Assembly (NCBI RefSeq): GCF_003614925.1
Contig: NZ_QYLP01000016.1
Span: 62,001 to 126,000 of the forward strand
Direction of reading: 5' to 3'
Length of the DNA: 64,000 nucleotides
Source: Arthrobacter celericrescens
Lineage (GTDB): Bacteria > Actinomycetota > Actinomycetes > Actinomycetales > Micrococcaceae
Shown here: one piece after another, positions 52,548 through 60,699 of the stretch
How the letters are laid out: each line of letters opens with the position of its first letter
How positions within the stretch are numbered: position 1 is the first letter of the stretch
Made by a program: the position numbers and the translations under genes
Notes under the pieces: generated by a model
The model's database searches: none
The model's input: only the letters and a program-made list of their open reading frames with translations
What the model was told of the DNA's origin: nothing

Positions 52548-53273
52548 ATGGAGTTCATGATCAGCGGCCGGAATCTGACCGTTTCGGATCGCTTCCGCGA
52601 ATATGCGGGCGAGAAGATTTCCAAGATTGAATCGCTCGGGGACAAGGTCCAGAGGGTCGACGCCAAGGTTTCCAAGGAAAGCAACCCGCGTCAGAACCCC
52701 GGCCAGCTCACGGTGGAAGTGACAGTCATGGGCAGGGGTCCGGTCATCCGGGCAGAAGCCAGCGCCGCTGACAAATTCGCAGCCTTCGATCTTGCGTACA
52801 GCAAACTGCTCGAACGGCTGCGCAGGGCCAAAGACAGGAAGAAGGTCCACCACGGGCGGCACACACCAAAGGCGGTGCGTGAAGCCACGGCAAGCCTCGA
52901 ACCAGTCAGCACGAAGGAGCCCATCTACGCTGCGGCAAGCAACAGCCAGGAAACGGCCGCCCCGGCGGCAGAAGCTTCGCCGTACGATATCGACAATGAC
53001 ATCCCGGCCGGTGACTCCCCGGTGTTGATCCGCCGGAAAGTCTTCCCTGCGGCATCCCTGACCATCGATGATGCCGTGGACAACATGGAACTCGTGGGTC
53101 ACAACTTCTACCTTTTCGTGGACAAGGAGACCAACACGCCGTCAGTGGTCTACCGCCGGCGCGGCTGGACCTATGGCGTCATCACCCTGGACTCGAACTG
53201 CGAGCCCGGTAACGAAGCGGTGGAGGAGAAGATCCACGCCTACCGTTCCGATGACCATGCAGCAACCGCCTAG
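52548..53273 (+). CDS. hpf: Ribosome hibernation promoting factor, long form
   Basis: A 241-residue long HPF that dimerises 70S ribosomes into inactive 100S particles under starvation. The N-terminal S30AE domain (MEFMISGRNLTVSDRFREYAGEKISKI, in parts) is joined by a linker to the C-terminal dimerisation domain (VLIRRKVFPAASLTIDDAVDNM, in parts, ending RRRGWTYGVITLDS). ATG 52548 has TTGGAGGG upstream. The 143-bp gap before it is likely the promoter region and contains no gene. Confidence 0.95.
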   Translation: MEFMISGRNLTVSDRFREYAGEKISKIESLGDKVQRVDAKVSKESNPRQNPGQLTVEVTVMGRGPVIRAEASAADKFAAFDLAYSKLLERLRRAKDRKKVHHGRHTPKAVREATASLEPVSTKEPIYAAASNSQETAAPAAEASPYDIDNDIPAGDSPVLIRRKVFPAASLTIDDAVDNMELVGHNFYLFVDKETNTPSVVYRRRGWTYGVITLDSNCEPGNEAVEEKIHAYRSDDHAATA

Positions 53274-53305
53274 GCTGCCCCGTCTCCCATGACGAAAGGA
53301 CTGGC

Positions 53306-54544
53306 ATGGCCGCTTCGCTGAGCCTCCAGCAGGCACGGCGGATCGCATTGGCAGCCCAGGGCTTGGACAAGGTCCGGCCCACCGGTCCCGTAACATCACG
53401 GGCGGTGGGCCGGACCTTTGCCCGCCTGCAGCTTGTGCAGATCGATTCAGTAAACGTCCTCTCGCGCAGCCACTACCTGCCCTTCTTTTCCCGGCTCGGG
53501 GACTACGACCGCAAGATTCTCGACTCGCTTTCGGCGCGGAGCCCGCGCCGCATGATGGAGTACTGGGCCCACGAGGCAAGCTTCATCCGGCCCGACCACT
53601 TTGCGGACCTCCTCCTCTGGCAGCGGCGGAACTGGGTCGGCGCCGGGCACCTCGACCGCGCCTTGCGTGAGGACATGGCGGCGCGGATCCTGGAAGCCCT
53701 GGCTTCCGGCAGGCCGATGACGGCGGCCCAGCTCACCGCACGGCTGGACCACCAGGAAGACCGCCGGAACGAGCAATGGGGCTGGAACTGGAACCTCGTC
53801 AAGCGGGTCCTGGAGCACCTGTTCGAAGAGGGCCAAGTGAGCGCGGCATCCCGCACCGAACAGTTCGAACGCCGCTACACCCTGACCTCCAGGGTCCTTC
53901 CGGGGGCAGTGCGGGCCCCGGACACGAACCATAGGAACGCCGACGACGGCGGCGCCGGCCGGGACGCTGCCATGGAGCGCCTGATCGACGCAGCCGCCCA
54001 GGCGCACGGAATCGGGACGGTCCGGTGCTTCGCCGACTACTTCAGGACGCCGGTCAAGGCAGCGACCCTGGCGGTCGGCAAGCTCGTCGAGCAGGGGCGG
54101 CTGGAACCCGTAGCGGTGCGGGGCTGGGACCGGGGACTGTACCGGCACGCTGAGGCGCGAAGCCCCCGGAACGTGACGGGGCGGGCGCTCCTGAGTCCCT
54201 TCGATTCGCTTGTCTTCGAGCGGCGGCGGCTGCACGAGCTCTTCGGGTTCCACTACCGCATCGAAATCTATACTCCGGCCGAGAAGCGGAAGTTCGGCTA
54301 CTACGTCCTGCCCTTCCTCCTGCGGGACGGTGTTGTGGCGCGGGTGGACCTGAAGGCCGACCGCGCCGGCCGTTTGCTGCTCGTCCGTTCCGCGCATGCG
54401 GAAGCCGGAGCGCCGGCGGACACCGCGGACGAACTTGCCGACGAGTTGCGGCTGATGGCCCGCTGGCTGGAACTGGACGACGTCGTCGTGTCGCCTGAAG
54501 GTGATCTCGCACCACGGCTGGCGGACGCACTGCGCCGGGCATAG
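53306..54544 (+). CDS. AlkX/YcaQ-like DNA glycosylase (HTH_42 family)
   Basis: A 412-residue winged-helix protein of the AlkZ/YcaQ (formerly DUF1006) family, whose members excise bulky or cross-linked bases. Three winged helices make up the fold. The catalytic segment reads LQLVQIDSVNVLSRSHYLPF, with a QxD motif (Q45-I46-D47), as in E. coli YcaQ/AlkX, rather than the QxQ of AlkZ; AlkX enzymes unhook interstrand crosslinks. No toxin-biosynthesis gene is near, so this is the housekeeping type. Starts 32 bp after hpf. Confidence 0.85.
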   Translation: MAASLSLQQARRIALAAQGLDKVRPTGPVTSRAVGRTFARLQLVQIDSVNVLSRSHYLPFFSRLGDYDRKILDSLSARSPRRMMEYWAHEASFIRPDHFADLLLWQRRNWVGAGHLDRALREDMAARILEALASGRPMTAAQLTARLDHQEDRRNEQWGWNWNLVKRVLEHLFEEGQVSAASRTEQFERRYTLTSRVLPGAVRAPDTNHRNADDGGAGRDAAMERLIDAAAQAHGIGTVRCFADYFRTPVKAATLAVGKLVEQGRLEPVAVRGWDRGLYRHAEARSPRNVTGRALLSPFDSLVFERRRLHELFGFHYRIEIYTPAEKRKFGYYVLPFLLRDGVVARVDLKADRAGRLLLVRSAHAEAGAPADTADELADELRLMARWLELDDVVVSPEGDLAPRLADALRRA

Positions 54545-54726
54545 GGGAGGTACCGGGCAGCCATTGGGGAGGCGCCGCGGGTGCGGCTCCCGCAGGACAT
54601 GTGCGGCTTCAACAGGTTCCCGGATTCCATACTCTGCTCTCAGGGGAACAGCACGCCTTCGTGTTGTACGCTCCCGTAGACTGAAACCGCCAGAATTCGG
54701 CAGCTTGAGACTGGGAGCAACTTCAC

Positions 54727-57474
54727 GTGGCATCACTTATCGAAAAACTTCTCCGCACGGGTGACAAGAAGACCCTGAAGCAGCTGCGGAGCTATGCCGA
54801 TTCCATCAATGCCCTTGAAGATTCCTTCAAGACGTTCACCGACGCCGAACTCCGTGAGGAGACGGACGTGCTGCGCGCCCGCTACCAGGACGGCGAACAG
54901 CTGGACGCCCTGCTTCCCGAAGCCTTCGCGGCAGTGCGTGAAGCCTCCTCCCGCACCCTGGGCATGCGCCACTTCGACGTCCAGCTCATGGGCGGCGCAG
55001 CCCTCCACCTGGGCAACATCGCGGAGATGAAGACCGGCGAAGGCAAGACCCTCGTGGCCACGGCTCCGGCCTACCTCAACGCCCTCACCGGCAAAGGCGT
55101 GCACGTCGTCACAGTCAACGACTACCTCGCCGAATACCAGTCGGAACTCATGGGCCGCGTCTACCGCTTCCTCGGCCTGAGCAGCGGCTGCATCCTGGCC
55201 AACCAGGACCCCTCCGTGCGCCGTACACAGTACGCCGCGGACATCACCTACGGCACGAACAACGAATTCGGCTTCGACTACCTGCGCGACAACATGGCGT
55301 GGGACAAGTCCGAACTGGTCCAGCGCGGACACCACTTCGCCATTGTTGACGAAGTCGACTCGATCCTCATCGACGAAGCCAGGACCCCGCTCATCATTTC
55401 CGGCCCCGCCCAGGGCGACACCAACCGGTGGTACAGCGAGTTCGCCAAGGTGGTGCAGCGCCTGAAGCCGGAAACCGACTACGAGGTGGACGAAAAGAAG
55501 CGCACAGTCGGCGTGCTCGAAGCCGGCATCGAAAAGGTCGAGGACTACCTGGGGATCCAGAACCTCTACGAATCGGCCAACACCCCGCTCATCGGATTCC
55601 TGAACAACGCCATCAAGGCCAAGGAACTGTTCAAACGGGACAAGGACTACGTCATCCTCGACGGCGAGGTGCTCATCGTCGACGAACACACCGGCCGTAT
55701 CCTGGCCGGCCGCCGCTACAACGAGGGCATGCACCAGGCCATCGAGGCGAAGGAAAACGTCGAGATCAAGGCCGAAAACCAGACGCTCGCCACGGTGACC
55801 CTGCAGAACTACTTCCGCATGTACGAGAAGCTTTCGGGCATGACGGGCACGGCCGAAACCGAGGCCGCCGAATTCATGAGCACCTACAAGCTCGGCGTGG
55901 TTCCCATCCCGACCAACCGGCCCATGCAGCGGCTCGACCAGTCGGACCTCGTCTACAAGAACGAGATCGTGAAGTTCGAAGCCGTGGTCAAGGACATCGC
56001 CGAGCGCCATGAGAGCGGCCAGCCGGTCCTCGTCGGCACAACCAGCGTGGAAAAGAGCGAGTACCTTTCCCGGTTGCTCGCCAAGGAGGGCATCCGGCAC
56101 GAAGTCCTCAACGCCAAGAACCATGCCCGTGAAGCAGCAATTGTCGCCCAGGCCGGCCGCAAGGGTGCCGTGACCGTCGCCACCAACATGGCCGGCCGCG
56201 GTACGGACATCATGCTGGGCGGCAACGCCGAGTTCACCGCGATCGCGGAACTGGCCAAGCGCGGCCTGGACCCGGAGGAGAACTCCGAAGACTACGAGGC
56301 CGCCTGGCCGGATGCCTTGGAGGCAGCGCGGCAGGCAGTCAAGGACGAACACGTCGAAGTCCTCGACCTCGGCGGCCTGTATGTCCTCGGCACCGAACGG
56401 CATGAGTCCCGCCGGATCGACAACCAGCTCCGTGGCCGTTCCGGCCGCCAGGGCGACCCGGGGGAGTCCCGCTTCTACCTGTCGCTGACAGACGACCTGA
56501 TGCGGCTCTTCAACTCCGGTGCGGCCGAACGGCTGATGAACAGCTCCGTGCCGGACGACGTCGCCCTTGAGTCCAAGCTGGTGTCCCGGGCGATCGCGTC
56601 CGCCCAAGGCCAGGTGGAAGGCCGCAACGCCGAGCAGCGCAAGAACGTGCTGAAATACGACGACGTCCTGAACCGCCAGCGCGAAGCAATCTACGGCGAC
56701 CGCCGCCGGATCCTTGAGGGCGATGACCTCCACGAGAAGGTCCAGTTCTTCCTCGAGGACACCATCAACGCCTTCATCGACGCCGCTACGGCCGAAGGCA
56801 GCGGCGACGACTGGGACTACAACCAGCTGTGGACCAACCTGAAGACCCTGTACCCGGTGACGGTTTCCGCGCAGGACGTCATCGATGAAGCCGGCGGCAA
56901 GTCCAGGGTGACAGTGGACTTCCTTAAGAACGAGATCCTTTCGGACGCCCAGCTCGTCTACAAGGCCCGTGAAGAAGCCATCGGTCCCGACAGCATGCGC
57001 GAACTGGAGCGCCGGGTGGTCCTGTCCGTACTCGGACGCAAATGGCAGGAACACCTCTATGAGATGGACTACCTCAAGGAAGGCATCGGCCTGCGGGCCA
57101 TGGCCCAGCGCGATCCGCTCGTCGAGTACCAGCGTGAAGGCTTCACCCTCTTCCAGGGCATGATGGAGGCCATCCGGGAAGAAAGCGTCGGGTTCCTGTA
57201 CAACCTCGAGGTCGAAGTCACCCCGGCCGAAGACGTCGTTGTCGCCGACGACAGTGCCGAAGGCGCCCACACGGAGCACCACGATCCGCAGATCCGTGCC
57301 GCCGGCCTGCAGGCGCCCGAGCGCCCGGCCCAGCTACAGTACACGGCCCCCGGCGAGGACGGCGCAAGCCAGACCCGGGTTGAGGGACGGTCCGGAGGCG
57401 GCCGGTCAGGCAACCCCGCCAAGGCCGCCGCCGAGGACAAGGCAAAGAAAGCGTCCCGCAAGAAGCGCCGCTGA
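54727..57474 (+). CDS. secA: Preprotein translocase ATPase SecA
   Basis: A 915-residue SecA, the motor of the SecYEG export channel. Walker A is [12 protein letters not shown], Walker B region [15 protein letters not shown], with the preprotein-binding and helical-wing/scaffold domains in order. The acidic/basic C-terminal tail (from about residue 840) ends in KKASRKKRR and lacks the zinc-binding CxCxSGxxxxxxCC/HC motif. Among actinobacterial paralogues it is most like SecA1, the essential copy. GTG 54727, with a TAGACT hexamer upstream (54677-54682) that could be its -10. Confidence 0.97.
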   Translation: MASLIEKLLRTGDKKTLKQLRSYADSINALEDSFKTFTDAELREETDVLRARYQDGEQLDALLPEAFAAVREASSRTLGMRHFDVQLMGGAALHLGNIAEMKTGEGKTLVATAPAYLNALTGKGVHVVTVNDYLAEYQSELMGRVYRFLGLSSGCILANQDPSVRRTQYAADITYGTNNEFGFDYLRDNMAWDKSELVQRGHHFAIVDEVDSILIDEARTPLIISGPAQGDTNRWYSEFAKVVQRLKPETDYEVDEKKRTVGVLEAGIEKVEDYLGIQNLYESANTPLIGFLNNAIKAKELFKRDKDYVILDGEVLIVDEHTGRILAGRRYNEGMHQAIEAKENVEIKAENQTLATVTLQNYFRMYEKLSGMTGTAETEAAEFMSTYKLGVVPIPTNRPMQRLDQSDLVYKNEIVKFEAVVKDIAERHESGQPVLVGTTSVEKSEYLSRLLAKEGIRHEVLNAKNHAREAAIVAQAGRKGAVTVATNMAGRGTDIMLGGNAEFTAIAELAKRGLDPEENSEDYEAAWPDALEAARQAVKDEHVEVLDLGGLYVLGTERHESRRIDNQLRGRSGRQGDPGESRFYLSLTDDLMRLFNSGAAERLMNSSVPDDVALESKLVSRAIASAQGQVEGRNAEQRKNVLKYDDVLNRQREAIYGDRRRILEGDDLHEKVQFFLEDTINAFIDAATAEGSGDDWDYNQLWTNLKTLYPVTVSAQDVIDEAGGKSRVTVDFLKNEILSDAQLVYKAREEAIGPDSMRELERRVVLSVLGRKWQEHLYEMDYLKEGIGLRAMAQRDPLVEYQREGFTLFQGMMEAIREESVGFLYNLEVEVTPAEDVVVADDSAEGAHTEHHDPQIRAAGLQAPERPAQLQYTAPGEDGASQTRVEGRSGGGRSGNPAKAAAEDKAKKASRKKRR

Positions 57475-57502
57475 TCCTGGGGGCGTGCCCGCGGGATAAT
57501 GC

Positions 57503-57556
57503 GCAGAATACACATAAGGACCGGAACGTTTGTTCCGGTCCTTATGTGTATTCTGC
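57503..57556. terminator. Perfect 25-bp hairpin after secA
   Basis: 25-bp perfect inverted repeat (57503-57527 with 57532-57556) and a GTTT loop of four bases, 28 bp after the secA stop and 70 bp before the stop of the convergent Rv3235-family gene. It is followed by TGTTCTC and preceded by AT-poor sequence; it should terminate both transcripts. The arm is longer and less GC-rich than usual terminators. Confidence 0.75.
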
Positions 57557-57625
57557 TGTTCTCATCCAGGGCCTTCCTCCTGAGCGGCGAATCCTTTTGT
57601 GGATGTCGGCGTGCCGGAGCGTGGC

Positions 57626-58060
57626 CTATCCGATCTCGAGGGCCGTCACCTTCCAGGCGCCGTTGCTCAGTTCGAGGCGCATGGCGACGGCGCGTGACCG
57701 CAACTCCTCGTTCACCACCATCGAAGCCTCGTACACGGTTTCGGAGACCGCGCAGCCGTGTACCGAGCGGACCTGGGGATTGCGGTGGTGCCGGGACTGG
57801 CCATTGCCGCTCCGCAGGGCGTGCGCCCGGGTAAGCGCCGCACGGTGCTGGAGCGAGGTCAGGGACTTCGGGTCGAGGGAACGTGAAAGCTGCTGGACAG
57901 GCCGGGTGCCGGCAAGCACCTCAATGGCAGCCTGCGCGATTCGCCGTGCGTGCATTTTGACTTCCTGCTCCGTGCTGGCCGGTCCGTTGATGCCGGTTCC
58001 TGCGGTACTGACGCGGGTGACGGCGGCGGGAACGGGGCGGATTGCTGTTACTGCGCTCAT
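57626..58060 (-). CDS. Rv3235-family protein
   Basis: A 144-residue member of the Rv3235 family, found next to secA in many actinobacteria and of unknown function. The recognisable core is the AIEVLAGTRPVQQLSRSLDPKSLTSLQ region in the middle and a C-terminal VHGCAVSETVYEASMVVNEELRSRAVAMRLE (in parts). No signal peptide or membrane helix. ATG 58060 with AGGA 8 nt upstream. Confidence 0.85.
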   Translation of the reverse strand: MSAVTAIRPVPAAVTRVSTAGTGINGPASTEQEVKMHARRIAQAAIEVLAGTRPVQQLSRSLDPKSLTSLQHRAALTRAHALRSGNGQSRHHRNPQVRSVHGCAVSETVYEASMVVNEELRSRAVAMRLELSNGAWKVTALEIG

Positions 58061-58128
58061 GATGTGGGTCCTGACTTGTGGGAATGGCTGGCGATCGGTT
58101 CTTTGGTAGTGCTCGGTTCCTGCGGTGC

Positions 58129-58959
58129 TCAGTTCCTGGGTGGGGCTTGGAGGATCTGGCCGGGAAGGATGAGCCCGGGGTCATCCCCGATGGCCTCCTT
58201 GTTGGCCGCATACCACTTGGGCCAGTGGCGGGCGATCTCCACGTCGCTGGCCGCGGGCCCGAGGTCCCTGGCGGCGATCGACCACAGTGAATCGCCGCGC
58301 AGAACAACCACCTCCTTCGCGGCGGGACTGCCACTCTGCTGCGCGGCGCGGCTGACTTTTGTTCCCACCAGCCCCGGGTCGACCACCGGAGCCCGTGGCT
58401 GCCACTGCGGCTGCACGGCGTCGACGGCGGTACCTCGATCGGGCGCGGCAGTTCGCACCTGAACCACTGAGCGGGGACTGTCCGTGCCTTGCTTTGCGGA
58501 TGCAGCGCCGTCCGTCGCGTTGGAAAGCGGAGTCCAGGCTGCGGAAATACTGGTGGAGCCGCTGGAGGGAGCCCACGCGGCCTCGACCATGTTTGGCGAT
58601 GCCTGTGCGAGGGGCGCTCCAAGCAAGTTCAGTCCGAGCACGGCCAAGGCAAGCCTTCGCATGAACACGGGGCTGAACCGTCCGGCAACCTTCGCCCCCC
58701 GCGTACGTCCGGTCTTCTGGCATATTGCCGAGGCAAAGGCCAGCAGCAGCGAGAGCAGCCACCAGGCGACGATCAATACTCCCGCGCCGGCAGCGGCGAA
58801 GCCGATGATGTCCCCGAACATGAGCCCTTGGTTGTGGGTCGACGCAATCCGCCAGCGTTCGAGGAGGACGTAGCCGAGAGCCAGCAACAGGAGCCCCAGG
58901 AGCAGGATGACCACGGCCATCGCAGCGTCGTGCCTGAGGGGCCTTTCTGTCTCGTTCAC
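58129..58959 (-). CDS. LysM-domain membrane protein
   Basis: A 276-residue protein with two N-terminal membrane helices (AMAVVILLLGLLLLALGYVLL, IGFAAAGAGVLIVAWWLLSLLLAFA), a third hydrophobic stretch (LALAVLGLNLLGAPLAQA) and a Ser/Ala/Pro-rich linker. The C-terminal ~50 residues are a LysM domain (VVVLRGDSLWSIAARDLG, ending PGQILQAPP) that binds peptidoglycan. GTG 58959 has AAGGAG 6 nt upstream. It is 68 bp before the Rv3235-family gene on the same strand. Confidence 0.88.
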   Translation of the reverse strand: MNETERPLRHDAAMAVVILLLGLLLLALGYVLLERWRIASTHNQGLMFGDIIGFAAAGAGVLIVAWWLLSLLLAFASAICQKTGRTRGAKVAGRFSPVFMRRLALAVLGLNLLGAPLAQASPNMVEAAWAPSSGSTSISAAWTPLSNATDGAASAKQGTDSPRSVVQVRTAAPDRGTAVDAVQPQWQPRAPVVDPGLVGTKVSRAAQQSGSPAAKEVVVLRGDSLWSIAARDLGPAASDVEIARHWPKWYAANKEAIGDDPGLILPGQILQAPPRN

Positions 58960-59067
58960 CCGAGTCTCCTTATGTTTGATGCTGTTTGATGTCATTTGAT
59001 GTTGCTTGAGTAATTTTGAGCATGTGAATCTGATTTTGTCCAGTCACTGCACGAACAACGACGAAAA

Positions 59068-59096
59068 TTGACCCCGCCGTGGGGCCCGCCTACGCT
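59068..59096 (+). promoter_or_regulatory. Promoter of a leaderless transcript for the 59103 gene
   Basis: TTGACC (59068-59073), 17-nt spacer, TACGCT (59091-59096), then 6 nt to ATG 59103. The predicted transcription start coincides with the A of the start codon and no ribosome-binding site is present. Confidence 0.75.
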
Positions 59097-59102
59097 GGCG
59101 GA

Positions 59103-59672
59103 ATGCGATGGGACGCTCTCTTTGAGGACATGGAGGCGCAGCTCGCCGCCGAACAGAGACTGGCGCTTGAGTCGGAGATCTCCGAGCGTGCCCGTGTGGA
59201 AATGGCCGGCATCGCCTTGATTGACCGCTTGCGCGGTGTGCTGGGCGGGGAGCTTTCCGTGCTCCTGTCCTCCGGAATGCGGGTCTCAGGCGTTCTGGCG
59301 CATGTAGGCAGCGAATGGATCGTGCTGAACGAGGCGCCCCAGCAATGGCTGGTGCCGCATTCGGCGGTTGTCAGCTACCAGGGGGCCGGGCGCCGGGTCC
59401 TTCAGGATTCCGGCGTACGGGCGCGACTAGGCCTTGCAACCGCGCTGAGGGGCTTGGCCAGGGACCGGGCGGAAGTGACCGTCCACCTGCTGATGGGCGC
59501 GCTCCAGGAACGGGCGCTGTTCGGGGTCATTGATCGCGTAGGAAAAGACCACTTCGACGTGGCGGCCACGGCGGCCGGGGAAGCCAGGCGCCAGGGGAAC
59601 GTGAGCTCCGTCGTCACGGTGCCTTTTGCATCACTGGCCGCCCTGCGTTCCCTGCGCGGCCAGGAGATCTAG
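59103..59672 (+). CDS. Conserved actinobacterial hypothetical protein
   Basis: A 189-residue soluble protein without recognised domain. Its N-terminus (MRWDALFEDMEAQLAAEQRL) is helical and acidic, followed by beta-rich segments (GELSVLLSSGMRVSGVLAHVGSEWIVL in parts, and later VSSVVTVPFASLAALRSLRG). The pattern suggests a small beta domain of possibly nucleic-acid- or protein-binding kind, but I do not assign a function. ATG 59103 chosen since a promoter is placed for a leaderless mRNA there. Its stop is 10 bp from the convergent HTH gene. Confidence 0.72.
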   Translation: MRWDALFEDMEAQLAAEQRLALESEISERARVEMAGIALIDRLRGVLGGELSVLLSSGMRVSGVLAHVGSEWIVLNEAPQQWLVPHSAVVSYQGAGRRVLQDSGVRARLGLATALRGLARDRAEVTVHLLMGALQERALFGVIDRVGKDHFDVAATAAGEARRQGNVSSVVTVPFASLAALRSLRGQEI

Positions 59673-59682
59673 CCGGATTCAG

Positions 59683-59904
59683 TCAGGCGTGGGAGGACTT
59701 TGCCTTGGCCTCTTCGATCATTCGGCTGGCCTCCGCGTAGCGTTCCTGGATGTACTGCTCCAGCATGGTCTCTTCGACCCGCCACTGACCCCGCCCGCCA
59801 ACCTGGATGGCCTTGAGTTCTCCGCTCCGGACCAGGGCATAGGCCTGCGGCGAGTTGATCTGCAACTGTTCGGCGACGTCTGCAAGGGTAAGGAATCGGG
59901 GCAT
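59683..59904 (-). CDS. Small excisionase-type helix-turn-helix protein
   Basis: A 73-residue DNA-binding protein with an HTH_17 (excisionase/BldC-like) fold: FLTLADVAEQLQINSPQAYALVRSGEL and KAIQVGGRGQWRVEETMLEQYI. BldC in Streptomyces is similar in size and controls development, but the identity here is general only. ATG 59904 begins the conserved MPRFLTLADV; a -10-like CAAAAT lies 6 nt upstream on the minus strand. A longer in-frame start at 59949 would add 15 unrelated residues. Divergent from the SAF gene, 150 bp apart. Confidence 0.82.
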   Translation of the reverse strand: MPRFLTLADVAEQLQINSPQAYALVRSGELKAIQVGGRGQWRVEETMLEQYIQERYAEASRMIEEAKAKSSHA

Positions 59905-60054
59905 GACACCATTTTGCCACTTCCTGACCTGTTTGATCCGGTTATCCACAATTTGGTGCGGTTTGGATGCCTTGACTTTGGAACACGCTCAACAGCAGTC
60001 AGAATGAAGTCGGCTTCCGGCCCGGCAGCCGCCCAGAAAACAGGGGGATTCATC

Positions 60055-60699
60055 ATGACTGAAAACACGACGGCTGCGGCAGCGCGGCTCAGGAAACCTT
60101 CCTGGAAGGATCCCCGGCTCCTTGTCGGCATCCTGCTCGTGCTTGCCTCCGTCGCCGGTGTCATCTCCTTGGTGGGGGCCGCGGACCGGACCGTCCAGGT
60201 TTACGTCGCACGTGAGGGCATCGCCGTCGGGCAGAAGGTGAGCAAGGACGACCTCTCGGTCACCAAGGTCCGGCTCGATGACGTCGAGGCGGGGTATGTC
60301 ACCGTCGAATCCGGTGTCCCCGAAGGAAAGGTGGCGATCCAGCGCATCGCCAGGAACCAGCTGCTGCCTAAGGAGAGCCTGGGCGACGCCGATGCCCTCG
60401 ACAGGAAGCCGGTGGCCGTTACCGTCGAGGACTCACTTCCGGCGCAGGCCGTTCCAGGTTCGCGGGTGGACGTGTGGGTGTCTTTGCCGGATGCCCGGAA
60501 CGGATTCGCCGAACCCCGCCTCCTGCTTCCCGGCGCGGAAATCGCGCAGGTCACCGAGGGCTCCTCCGCCCTGGGAGCCTCCAAGCAGACTGTGGTGCTG
60601 GTGCTCGTCACCGATGAGCAGATGCCGAAATTGCTTGGAGCCCAAGCGAACAAGGCAAAGGTCGCTGTGGTCTGGAACCCGGCGGGGACCGCGAAATGA
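60055..60699 (+). CDS. SAF-domain protein, CpaB/RcpC-like
   Basis: A 214-residue protein with one N-terminal membrane helix (LLVGILLVLASVAGVISLV) and an SAF domain (VYVAREGIAVGQKVSKDDLSVTKVRLDD, in parts), as in the Flp/Tad pilus assembly protein CpaB/RcpC. The next gene encodes a TadZ/CpaE-like ATPase, supporting a pilus or secretion role. ATG 60055 with GGGGGAT upstream. The stop overlaps the next start by 4 bp. Confidence 0.82.
   Translation: MTENTTAAAARLRKPSWKDPRLLVGILLVLASVAGVISLVGAADRTVQVYVAREGIAVGQKVSKDDLSVTKVRLDDVEAGYVTVESGVPEGKVAIQRIARNQLLPKESLGDADALDRKPVAVTVEDSLPAQAVPGSRVDVWVSLPDARNGFAEPRLLLPGAEIAQVTEGSSALGASKQTVVLVLVTDEQMPKLLGAQANKAKVAVVWNPAGTAK

Noticed and set aside
54733..57282. 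849-residue minus-strand open frame opposite secA
   Set aside because: Shadow of secA with no start signals or domains.
59626..60054. Upstream extension of the SAF protein to 357 residues
   Set aside because: The added part runs across the opposite-strand HTH gene and lacks coding character; ATG 60055 has a ribosome-binding site and starts just before the membrane helix.
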